A stretch of DNA of 59,673 nucleotides, taken from positions 1 through 59,673 of the forward strand of contig JABDDM010000007.1 of the NCBI GenBank assembly GCA_013287605.1, given 5' to 3'. Position 1 is the stretch's first letter. Every line of letters begins with the position of its first letter. Made by a program: the position numbers and the translations under genes. The notes beneath the pieces were generated by a model. It saw nothing but the letters and a program-made list of their open reading frames with translations. It was not told the DNA's origin and ran no database searches. Of the stretch, positions 1-7,601 are shown piece by piece. Origin of the DNA: Ignavibacteria bacterium. Its GTDB lineage: Bacteria > Bacteroidota > Ignavibacteria > Palsa-1295.

Positions 1-462
1 ATACAAGAAGCCTACGATACACTGACGCCGTTACTTGGCACGAGTGTGGCGAGTCTTGCTTTTGGTATCGCACTTCTAGCCTCTGGTCAGGCCTCGACGA
101 TTACCGGCACATTGGCAGGTCAAGTGGTAATGGAAGGTTTTCTCCATTTGAAGATTAAGGTCTGGCTCCGTCGTATCATCACTCGAGGACTGGCGATCGC
201 TCCAGCGGTCATTGTGATCGCGTTGAACACTTCGGGCGGCCCGGCAACTGAGAATCATGCCATCTACCAACTCCTCATTCTTTCGCAAGTTGTACTTTCA
301 ATCCAACTCTCCTTTGCGACCGTCCCTCTGGTAATGTTTACCAGCGATCGCAGGATCATGGGTGAGTTTGCAAATCCTTTCTGGTTAAAGATGCTTGCGT
401 GGGCAGTTGTGATTACGATTGCGATCCTGAATGGCTATTTGCTCTTCAAGCAGTTCGCCTGA
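1..462 (+). CDS. NRAMP-family divalent metal transporter, C-terminal part
   Basis: The reading frame is open from the first base of the window, so the 5' part of the gene lies outside. The visible 153 residues are hydrophobic, with about four membrane segments. They contain the stretch GQASTITGTLAGQ, the conserved helix of the NRAMP (MntH-like) proton-coupled Mn2+/Fe2+ transporters, followed by an RRIITRGLAIAPA-like helix typical of the same family. The role is metal uptake across the inner membrane. Substrate choice cannot be judged because the metal-binding DPGN motif is upstream of the window. The gene ends in TGA and is followed by a hairpin at 476-502. Confidence 0.85.
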   Translation: MQEAYDTLTPLLGTSVASLAFGIALLASGQASTITGTLAGQVVMEGFLHLKIKVWLRRIITRGLAIAPAVIVIALNTSGGPATENHAIYQLLILSQVVLSIQLSFATVPLVMFTSDRRIMGEFANPFWLKMLAWAVVITIAILNGYLLFKQFA

Positions 463-475
463 GATTATGCAAAAA

Positions 476-502
476 CACCGCCGCGGCATGACCGCGACGG
501 TG
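476..502 (-). terminator. Hairpin, terminator-like on the minus strand
   Basis: Arms 476-486 and 492-502 pair over 11 bp with one mismatch around a 5-nt loop. On the minus strand the hairpin is followed by five T residues (475-471); on the plus strand no T-run follows. It therefore fits a factor-independent terminator for a minus-strand transcript, and it sits 28 bp past the stop of the possible minus-strand ORF at 531-704. It may also slow transcripts leaving the NRAMP gene. Confidence 0.45.
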
Positions 503-530
503 ATTGGAAGATGCGCAATGCAGCCAAGGC

Positions 531-704
531 TTAGTGTTGGTTGCCAGTGCCGTCGGTTTGATAGGCTCCGATGGATGTTCGCGTCATCGATACGCCGGAC
601 ACGCGCTGTGACACATCGGCAACGGAAACGTCACGTGAGACTTCGATCGTACGAGCAGAGCACTCTCCGAATGTACGGTCGTGAAAGTTAGCCGGCAAAG
701 CCAC
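531..704 (-). CDS. Possible small protein, 57 aa, unknown
   Basis: This lies in the 405-base space between the NRAMP and amt genes. A minus-strand frame from a GTG at 704 reads 57 residues with plausible codon use, ending ...GAYQTDGTGNQH. An in-frame stop lies directly upstream at 708-710, so the ORF cannot be longer. The ribosome-binding site is weak. The main support is the T-tailed hairpin 28 bp downstream on the same strand. No family is recognised. It could equally be non-coding sequence; the rest of the interval holds only the presumed amt promoter. Confidence 0.28.
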   Translation of the reverse strand: MALPANFHDRTFGECSARTIEVSRDVSVADVSQRVSGVSMTRTSIGAYQTDGTGNQH

Positions 705-867
705 CTTTCACGCTTTTCGTCAGCGTTATGCTTTTGTTCTCTTAATGTAAACAGGCTTGCGACAAGTTGTCTTTTTGGATGAGCTAGCGACTTGGTATCG
801 ACTTGTATGACTGCGCATTACCTGCGTATATTCTGTTTCTAATTCATTCACATTGGAGTAATCGCAC

Positions 868-2094
868 ATGTTCGATACCGGCAACACTGGTTTCATGCTG
901 CTTGCGACGAGTCTGGTCATGTTAATGACGCCGGGCCTCGCATTTTTCTATGGCGGACTAGTTGGAAGGAAAAATGTCCTCGCCATCATGATGCAGAGTT
1001 TTGTATCGATGGGATTTACGACCGTCCTCTGGTACGTCGTCGGATACTCCATGTGTTTTAGTGGCACACTTGGGGCGCACACAGATCTAGGTGGCATCCT
1101 CGGAAATTTTGACCTGATGTTTCTACACGGAGTAAAGGTTTCGACTCCATCGACGCTGACTCCGAGTATCCCACTCATGGTCTTCATTGCATATCAGATG
1201 ATGTTCGCGATCATCACTCCCGCACTCATCACTGGCGCGTTCACGAATCGTGTGCGATTCCCAGCCTATCTGCTCTTTCTTACTTGCTGGCTGCTTTTTG
1301 TTTATTTTCCGTTTGTGCATATGGTTTGGGGCGGCGGATTACTTGCATCGTGGGGTGTGCAGGATTTCGCAGGTGGGATCGTGGTGCATGCGATCGCGGG
1401 ATTTGCCGCGCTAGCTTCGGTCTTTTACGTTGGCAAGCGGAGAGTCGCTGACGCACAAGCACACAGCATCCCGCTTGTTGCGCTTGGCACGGGTCTTCTC
1501 TGGTTCGGCTGGTACGGTTTCAATGCGGGCAGTCAATTCAAGGTAGATGGCGTAACAGCACTCGCATTTCTGAATACAGATGTCGCAGCTTCGTTCGCAG
1601 GAATGACGTGGCTATTGCTTGAGTGGAGGATTTCGAAGAAGCCGAAATTTCTGGGATTGCTAACAGGCTCTGTCGCTGGATTAGCCACGATCACACCTGC
1701 CGCAGGATATGTGACGACAACGAGCGCAGTCATCATTGGTATCTCCGCCGGTATTATCTGCTATTTCGCTGTTCAACTTAAAAACAAACGTGGCTGGGAC
1801 GATGCTCTCGACGTTTGGGGCGTGCATGGTGTCGGAGGATGCCTCGGCATCCTGCTGCTCGGAGTTTTTGCCGACAACGCGGTCAACGCTAGCGGAGTAA
1901 ACGGACTGCTACTAGGCAATACATCATTCTTCCTTCTTCAAGCTGGCGTGATGGTTGGTGCATCACTCTACGCATTCCTGTTTACGTATGGCATGCTGAA
2001 AGTGATCAATATGATCACACCTGTCAAAGTTGGAAAGGAAGATGAAGAGCGCGGTGTAGACGAATCACTGCATGGTGAAGTGGCCTATATCTAG
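868..2094 (+). CDS. amt: Amt/MEP-family ammonium transporter
   Basis: A 408-residue polytopic inner-membrane protein of normal length for AmtB-type ammonium channels, about 11 membrane helices. It starts with the family's usual N-terminus (TPGLAFFYGGLVGRKN) and holds both pore histidines, in VVHAIAGF and WGVHGVGG. ATG at 868 has a GGAG ribosome-binding site about 10 nt upstream. Family knowledge: it conducts NH3/NH4+ into the cell and is gated by the PII protein GlnK. No glnK gene lies next to it here, which is unlike the common glnK-amt pairing, so control by PII would have to be in trans. The next gene converges on it from the minus strand. Confidence 0.95.
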   Translation: MFDTGNTGFMLLATSLVMLMTPGLAFFYGGLVGRKNVLAIMMQSFVSMGFTTVLWYVVGYSMCFSGTLGAHTDLGGILGNFDLMFLHGVKVSTPSTLTPSIPLMVFIAYQMMFAIITPALITGAFTNRVRFPAYLLFLTCWLLFVYFPFVHMVWGGGLLASWGVQDFAGGIVVHAIAGFAALASVFYVGKRRVADAQAHSIPLVALGTGLLWFGWYGFNAGSQFKVDGVTALAFLNTDVAASFAGMTWLLLEWRISKKPKFLGLLTGSVAGLATITPAAGYVTTTSAVIIGISAGIICYFAVQLKNKRGWDDALDVWGVHGVGGCLGILLLGVFADNAVNASGVNGLLLGNTSFFLLQAGVMVGASLYAFLFTYGMLKVINMITPVKVGKEDEERGVDESLHGEVAYI

Positions 2095-2152
2095 ACAAAT
2101 ACTCCTTGACGATAAGCATAATGATCTCTGTGTCGCATTGGTGTAGAGACAC

Positions 2153-3286
2153 TTATTGCTTTAACATCTTCCCGGTTCGTAGCTGACCGTGTATCTCCGC
2201 ACGAACGATATAAAGTCCAGGCGGAAGCGATGCGACGTTGATGTCTTGAGCATGACTGCTCACGACATCCCTTCCAAGCGCATCGAAGATCTTGACTCCT
2301 CCTTGAAAAGCACTCGATCGATGGATAGTCTGGGTGCAGGGATTAGGATAGAAGATGGATTCCGTCCGTGACGCACCGGGTTCCGGCTTGACCGCCTGGA
2401 ACTGGCCGAGCGTGTAGCGGCTGAAGAACTGCCAGATCGCTGTTGAAGCATCAAAATCCCGGTTGGCTCCACTGTGTTTGCCCGGCCAATCGACGTGAGG
2501 GCCATTGATCACCTTATAGATCTCGCACGTAATACTCTCCACTTCAGCGGACCACACATAGTGGACGACAGTACTACCATCTTTCGGATCAACATCGGGC
2601 AAGTTTGTTATGGATGGTGGCAGAAGACAGTTATCGTTCTCAACCCAGAATTTCATCAGGGTATCGGCATTCACGTTGTACATTGTCCCGTCGTAAGAAA
2701 TTAGTTTATCGGCGGTACCATGGATTTCCATGACAGGGATCGCCCGCGGAGGAGTACATACGGCAAACTGACTCGGGTGCATGCTGCCTGAAACCGATGC
2801 GATCGCTGCAATGCGATTACTTAACTTCCATGCGAGCTGATAACACATGAATCCTCCGAGACTTAGTCCGGACGCGTACACGCGAGTTAGATCGATCGAG
2901 TAGCGAGCAGCAAGCGTGTCGATGAGCGCGGATAGGAACTTGACATCGTCGGTTGCTGGATTTCCAACCCCTGGCCAGCCGGTATTCCATGCTCGGAGGC
3001 CATTGCCGTCGAGCGTCGCATCCGGATAAGCTACAAGGAAATTCGCTGTATCGGCGACCGGCATGTAGTTCTCATAGTACTGAGCGGACAGACCGTTTGA
3101 AGTAAAAGCATGTAAATGCACTAAAAGTGGACGCGCACTTCCTCGATGGTACTTCGATGGTATATACACACGATATGGCCGCCACACCCCATCCGACATG
3201 ATGCTATCAACAACGGTGGTTTGCGCCAGTGCTGGTGATGCCTGAATTGACAGGAGAACGACGAGGAGCCAGAAGACTTGTTTCAT
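2153..3286 (-). CDS. Secreted alpha/beta-hydrolase esterase (PHB-depolymerase/feruloyl-esterase-like) with T9SS tail
   Basis: A secreted protein of 377 residues. An N-terminal signal peptide ends near ...SPALAQ. The hydrolase core has the LVHLHAFTSNG oxyanion-region stretch and the nucleophile elbow GLSLGG (Ser at about residue 142). A late GPHVDWPG supplies a likely catalytic histidine. This arrangement is typical of the LpqC/polyhydroxybutyrate-depolymerase and CE1-like esterases. The last ~70 residues (NPCTQTIHR... then FDALGRDV...LPPGLYIV) are a type A T9SS sorting domain, so the enzyme is expected outside the cell or on its surface. ATG at 3286 is preferred over the TTG at 3295 because it begins a clean signal peptide. 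The substrate is unknown. Confidence 0.82.
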   Translation of the reverse strand: MKQVFWLLVVLLSIQASPALAQTTVVDSIMSDGVWRPYRVYIPSKYHRGSARPLLVHLHAFTSNGLSAQYYENYMPVADTANFLVAYPDATLDGNGLRAWNTGWPGVGNPATDDVKFLSALIDTLAARYSIDLTRVYASGLSLGGFMCYQLAWKLSNRIAAIASVSGSMHPSQFAVCTPPRAIPVMEIHGTADKLISYDGTMYNVNADTLMKFWVENDNCLLPPSITNLPDVDPKDGSTVVHYVWSAEVESITCEIYKVINGPHVDWPGKHSGANRDFDASTAIWQFFSRYTLGQFQAVKPEPGASRTESIFYPNPCTQTIHRSSAFQGGVKIFDALGRDVVSSHAQDINVASLPPGLYIVRAEIHGQLRTGKMLKQ

Positions 3287-3440
3287 TGGACACAATGGGC
3301 GTGATGAACTTGCATATGAGACAGGCAGACCGATGAATGCGTTTCCGACAGCTCTTCTTCATCAAACATCGTTTTGGTGCCGGAGTTACGCTGGGAGATT
3401 CGAATGTTAACAGTTTCGCTACCGAATTCAGGCAGTCGAT

Positions 3441-3456
3441 TGGCACAGTTTCGGCT
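3441..3456 (+). promoter_or_regulatory. Weak sigma-54 promoter-like site
   Basis: TGGCAC followed by CGGCT keeps the GG and GC doublets 10 nt apart, as in -24/-12 promoters, but the -12 element lacks the usual TTGC. It points toward the small ORF at 3517. rpoN is present in this window, so such promoters should exist in the genome; this one is only a candidate. Confidence 0.22.
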
Positions 3457-3516
3457 CATTGAATATCAACAACCGCATTCTACTATTCGAGTATCGTACC
3501 ATGATTCCTGATCAAT

Positions 3517-3660
3517 ATGGACATCGAAAAGAAAACCACGATTACAACAACAACGGAGCGCCCCGAACCAAAGACACAGACAACGACGACAACCACAACT
3601 ACTAAGCAGGTTGCCCGTCCGCGCGAAGTTACAGAGGTAGTGATTGAAGAGAAGGACTAA
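3517..3660 (+). CDS. Possible Thr-rich small protein, 47 aa
   Basis: ATG at 3517 opens 47 codons. The translation has a charged N-terminus (MDIEKKTT), a long threonine-rich middle with a run of seven Thr, and a charged tail (VTEVVIEEKD) ending in TAA. No family is recognised and no clear ribosome-binding site is visible. It lies in the same frame as the 86-residue ORF at 3685, with only the TAA and eight codons between them. A second overlapping frame from ATG 3501 is also open but gives a low-complexity translation rich in Asn and Asp. Confidence 0.4.
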   Translation: MDIEKKTTITTTTERPEPKTQTTTTTTTTKQVARPREVTEVVIEEKD

Positions 3661-3684
3661 GCAATAAACCGAAGAGATAAAGCA

Positions 3685-3945
3685 TTGGGATCAACACTCG
3701 CTTTCACTGGGATCAGTCCAGAGGTTTTTGCAAGGTTAAAACAAAAGCTCGCAGGACAAGGGATCGATTTGCCATCGACGAATAGTGGTGTGATCGGAGG
3801 CTCGGGGATCAAGGCGGAGTACACGTGGGATGGGTCTGAGAATCTTTCAGTCGCAATTCTGAATAAGCCGATATTTCTTCCGATGAGTGTGGTTACTAGC
3901 GGCATTCAAAGCACGATCAAGGAGTGCGGCGGCGCAAGCAGTTAA
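3685..3945 (+). CDS. Conserved-looking small protein, 86 aa, unknown function
   Basis: An 86-residue soluble protein with no signal peptide. It has a well-mixed composition with predicted alternating helix and strand: GISPEVFARLKQKLAGQ, then GIKAEYTWDGS, then LSVAILNKPIFLPMSVV. Coding character is good and a T-rich terminator follows 17 bp after the stop. The only plausible start codon is TTG at 3685, with GAAGAG about 9 nt before it; no ATG or GTG lies between it and the previous in-frame TAA at 3658. It could be translated on its own or as a readthrough extension of the upstream Thr-rich ORF. I do not recognise its function. Confidence 0.6.
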   Translation: MGSTLAFTGISPEVFARLKQKLAGQGIDLPSTNSGVIGGSGIKAEYTWDGSENLSVAILNKPIFLPMSVVTSGIQSTIKECGGASS

Positions 3946-3962
3946 AAGAATTTAATCACAAG

Positions 3963-4007
3963 GCAAGCCAGACTGACACCTAGTTCAGTATCTGGCTTGC
4001 TTTTTTT
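3963..4007 (+). terminator. Factor-independent terminator
   Basis: A perfect 10-bp stem (GCAAGCCAGA at 3963-3972 with TCTGGCTTGC at 3991-4000) around an 18-nt loop is followed directly by seven T. It closes the small-ORF transcript from the plus strand. Confidence 0.88.
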
Positions 4008-4019
4008 GCGTTTGCACTC

Positions 4020-4802
4020 TTACGCCTGCGGAGCAAGGTTGATGTGAATACATCCCGGCTCTCGAACGATGCCAATAATCTTCAAGGAAGTGTTCTTCGC
4101 ATAGGCAGACCTGGAGAAATCTGCTAACCATCCGCTCAGTTGGTCAAGACTTCCCGCGATAAAGTCAATCGCAAGTCCCTTCAAGTGCATCGATGTTTTA
4201 ATGTCCTGACCAGGAATATCGGCCGGGGCATTGACCGCCACTCTCCGAGCACGCAGCCAATTCCATGCACTCAACCACACTTTCGTATCTGAGGGCGAAG
4301 CGCTGTCAAGCAACGGAAATTGATTGGCCGCTCCATGCTCCTCGATGCGCTGCTTGATGATATCGAGTTGTCCCTCTGGCGAACGTTCACCCGAAGTAAT
4401 CACGGCCATTTCATGATGCGCGGTTAGATACTCGCTGAAATGTTTGACAAGATCTACCTGATCGGCAGTCAATACCACTTCCGGATTCTTGCTCAAAGCC
4501 GCAGAGTCAGCAGGTATGCCCCGCTGCACAGTTACCGGCAACCCATCATTAAGATCAAGCGGAATTGCCATGTGCTCTTTGCGTCCTGACACATCGATTT
4601 GTGGCCCCTGGATCGTGATGATGTTTGCGGCATCAGCTCGAGCTCGCTGCGACTTCGTTGTGATAAGCATTGAATTGATAAGCAAGCACAGCCCTATACA
4701 TGAACTGATAGCCGTAAGGCGCCTCAGCTCCTGGAACCTGGGACTTTTGATCTTCGCAATATGTGGCTTGAATATTTCAACTGTTTCATTCCATTTTCCC
4801 AT
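4020..4802 (-). CDS. Membrane-anchored M15-like (D-Ala-D-Ala carboxypeptidase-like) peptidase
   Basis: A 260-residue protein with one membrane segment at about residues 28-50 and the rest periplasmic. The C-terminal half has the metal-site pattern of VanY/M15-type peptidases: ITSGERSP, then SMHLKGLAIDF (His and Asp ligands, H-x6-D), then REPGCIHINL (a catalytic-type Glu and the last His). Such enzymes trim peptidoglycan stem peptides. The N-terminal periplasmic region (about 50-110) matches nothing I recognise. ATG at 4802 has an AGGAG about 7 nt upstream. It converges on the plus-strand terminator at 3963-4007. Carboxypeptidase activity is inferred from the motif only. Confidence 0.65.
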   Translation of the reverse strand: MGKWNETVEIFKPHIAKIKSPRFQELRRLTAISSCIGLCLLINSMLITTKSQRARADAANIITIQGPQIDVSGRKEHMAIPLDLNDGLPVTVQRGIPADSAALSKNPEVVLTADQVDLVKHFSEYLTAHHEMAVITSGERSPEGQLDIIKQRIEEHGAANQFPLLDSASPSDTKVWLSAWNWLRARRVAVNAPADIPGQDIKTSMHLKGLAIDFIAGSLDQLSGWLADFSRSAYAKNTSLKIIGIVREPGCIHINLAPQA

Positions 4803-4955
4803 GCACGCTCCTTGTGTATTAATAACGATCGATTCGATCGCAGAGAGTATAACGCCGCCGTATCAGGAGTGTCCGTTAATAGGTAGTAATGGAAACGGCC
4901 TTTCAAGAAAACCATACATTAGGCCTGGTTTGGCCTGGAATGAGGCAAATAGCGA

Positions 4956-7397
4956 TTAATGAATGACTCGCAGCGAAAGCGTTTGCTGATCTTGAGAGGT
5001 TGCAAGCGTCAGGAAGTACGCGCCTGCAGACAGGTAATTGATCGAGTATGACTTTGGGTCAAACCGCAACGTATGAAGGCCAGCATCTTCATCGGCGTCT
5101 CGAAGATCTGCGACCAATCCACCAAGTTCATTATAAAGCTTTAGCGAGACATGATCCCGAACATTTAGGGAATACCGAATGTCCAACGTCTTCCAAAACG
5201 GACTCGGCCAAGTGGAGAAACCAGTGATAGAGCCGGCCGGCGGAGCGGTAGTTTGCCTCGACACCTTTGCTTCTGCAATTGGCAGACGATAAAACGTAAA
5301 GCAGCCGACTCCACGTGAATTGACGATCGTCGGTCCCTCATACGTCTTTTGCGTTGTATTGAAATATTGGTCAGGAAGGTAGGAAATGGAAGTCGCCGTT
5401 GATTTTGGACTCAGATAGATGTGCAGTGTATCGTTGATGATCGCCAGACTACGAATCGAACTTCCTGCGCTGTCAAGATAGAGATAATCCTTGAGTGCTT
5501 CCTTGCTGAGCGTATCCCCAATAATATGAATTCCGAGATTGCCGCCTTTGAACGCGAGAAGTATCTCATCGTGAGCAATAGTCGCGTAATGTGCCCCAAT
5601 TGGCTGAGGAGGTAAGACATTGAAGGTATCTGTACCGCCATAAAAGTCGTGTGTCACAAGGGGATAGATCTCATCAGCAACGGAGAAATATCCACGAGCG
5701 GAATAATGGCATCCGTCATGACCAGGCAAACTGGCTGTAGACATCACCGTGATGTTCGGAAGAGAATCTCCAAGTGTTCGCTGAAGATCTCGCAGCGCAG
5801 ATGTTTTACCGACACCGCACCAGCTCGGACGCACCTGAAAGAGATAGTATTTTTTTACAGCCGGATAATCAGTCTTCCAACCGGAATAGAGCGATTTGAA
5901 ATTCTTGTAATAACCACTGATCGTGTTTGATTCGCCTTGATACCAAAAAAGCGCCTTGTATTTGTCTGCAAGCCCACTCTTGATCGACCGATAGAACGTC
6001 CGTCCGTAGATCGTTGAGAGCGTGGCTGGAAGCGAATCTTTTCGAAGATTTTGTTCGATCGAAGACCCCCCTGTGCCACCGTTAATAATGCAAATCGGCA
6101 GATGGTAATCGTTCATGAGTTTCTCCTGAAGGTGAATCCCCCACACCCCTGTCAAGTACGGGCCGCACAACTCATGCCCGAATCCGTGACCGTTGGCCAG
6201 TCCCCATAAGGTATCGCCAGGGTCGTACGCAACATAATTTGAATTAAGCGTTTGAACGCCGAACGAGCGCAAGAAAGGCGATTGAGTCATTAAGGATGGA
6301 CTCGAAGGATGCGAATTCGACTGCCCGGTTATGAGATAGGCATCACCGACGACGAGATCGGCGGCCTCACGAAGCAGTCGGCGATTTCCTGACACAAACC
6401 CATAAAGCCGGAGCGTATACTGGGAGAGCTCTGCATGCAGTGCGACATTCGCGTGAATGGTCGCAGGATGATTGCTGGTCTGAATCGTAATCTTCCTTAC
6501 GAGTGTGTCATTCTTGAGAAGCTCAACTTCAATGCTATCACAACGACTATCAAGCATCCTCCCATCGATTCCAATGTGCGAAGAGTCATCGCTTCCTCGT
6601 GCGAAAAATTGCATGTGTGCTGGGAATCGATCGAACAATATTCTTGGTGGAGTTCCGTCAAGCAATGGTTGTTCGTCTGTAGCGATCGTTGCAGTTCGGC
6701 ATGCGCCATGCAATCGCGCTGTCAGCGAGTCAAGATGGCGTCCGCCAGTGTTCGCCAGGTGTAGGCTGTCGGCGCCGTCTAGTCCATCCATGGCATAGCG
6801 AAGCAACAGCGAAGAATCTCCATAATCCAGTCGAGTGTACATCGCTGCACGTATCGAATCCTGAGACCGTTCGACAGTCCAGATTCGAAATTCCATCATC
6901 TTCCCTACAAAGCCGCCACCGAGAATCGTCGTAAATGCGCCGTTGATCGACGCCGCTTTACCTCGACCCACAAGTTCACCATCTTTATATAGTTTCCAGA
7001 TGGAATCGTTGCGAGTTAGCGCCACATGGGTCCAGATATTCGGAACAAGACGCAACCCGTTGCCCGTAACGGAGTATGTAACGTTGCCAAGCACAATCGT
7101 CATATAGGGACCGGCAGCGATGGTCGTGCCGTCATGCAGAAATAACGCGTAAGAAATAGCCGACTTGTTTGTAAAGCGGAAAGGATATCCAGACTGATTG
7201 GTTTTGGCGGAGTTTACCCAACATTCGATCGTAAACGTCGAGCATCCATTGGCAAGCATTGGAGCACTTGCATAGCCGCTCGAATCGAGAATCAGTACCC
7301 GGTCTAAGGGACCAAGATTTTGAGCTTGCAGGGTGTTAGAAAGACCCCACAATAGCAACGCGCTGCATAGCAAGCGCAGTAAGAACGTTTTCACCAT
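4956..7397 (-). CDS. Secreted sialate O-acetylesterase-like protein with LamG domain and T9SS tail
   Basis: An 813-residue secreted protein. A signal peptide (residues 1-25, ...NTLQAQ) is followed by a LamG/concanavalin-like domain (about 30-190; FTIECWVNS, WTHVALTRND, WKLYKDG). The SGNH-type acetylesterase domain (about 350-600) has block I GQSNS, GGTGGSSIEQN, WYQGESN and a C-terminal DGCHYS holding the Asp-His pair. The last ~80 residues form a T9SS sorting domain (LYNELGGLV... LSAGAYFLTL). Family knowledge: these enzymes remove O-acetyl groups from sialic acids or plant polysaccharides. It is probably surface-bound or extracellular. A sialidase-like BNR protein also lies in the window (24282-26129). 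Confidence 0.85.
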   Translation of the reverse strand: MVKTFLLRLLCSALLLWGLSNTLQAQNLGPLDRVLILDSSGYASAPMLANGCSTFTIECWVNSAKTNQSGYPFRFTNKSAISYALFLHDGTTIAAGPYMTIVLGNVTYSVTGNGLRLVPNIWTHVALTRNDSIWKLYKDGELVGRGKAASINGAFTTILGGGFVGKMMEFRIWTVERSQDSIRAAMYTRLDYGDSSLLLRYAMDGLDGADSLHLANTGGRHLDSLTARLHGACRTATIATDEQPLLDGTPPRILFDRFPAHMQFFARGSDDSSHIGIDGRMLDSRCDSIEVELLKNDTLVRKITIQTSNHPATIHANVALHAELSQYTLRLYGFVSGNRRLLREAADLVVGDAYLITGQSNSHPSSPSLMTQSPFLRSFGVQTLNSNYVAYDPGDTLWGLANGHGFGHELCGPYLTGVWGIHLQEKLMNDYHLPICIINGGTGGSSIEQNLRKDSLPATLSTIYGRTFYRSIKSGLADKYKALFWYQGESNTISGYYKNFKSLYSGWKTDYPAVKKYYLFQVRPSWCGVGKTSALRDLQRTLGDSLPNITVMSTASLPGHDGCHYSARGYFSVADEIYPLVTHDFYGGTDTFNVLPPQPIGAHYATIAHDEILLAFKGGNLGIHIIGDTLSKEALKDYLYLDSAGSSIRSLAIINDTLHIYLSPKSTATSISYLPDQYFNTTQKTYEGPTIVNSRGVGCFTFYRLPIAEAKVSRQTTAPPAGSITGFSTWPSPFWKTLDIRYSLNVRDHVSLKLYNELGGLVADLRDADEDAGLHTLRFDPKSYSINYLSAGAYFLTLATSQDQQTLSLRVIH

Positions 7398-7601
7398 AGA
7401 TCTAGAACATACCTAGAGATGGGTACTGCAACTGAACGAAACTCCGATTAGGTGAGAGGAGGCTCACATAAATAGGGCTCATTCATAGAATCGCGACAAA
7501 GATAAATACGTTCAGTTTTCCTAAAATCATCTATTTGTTACGCTGCTGTTAACTGGGATTGCTGGGTCCCAGATTGAGTTCTGAACGTATATTCGCGCCA
7601 C

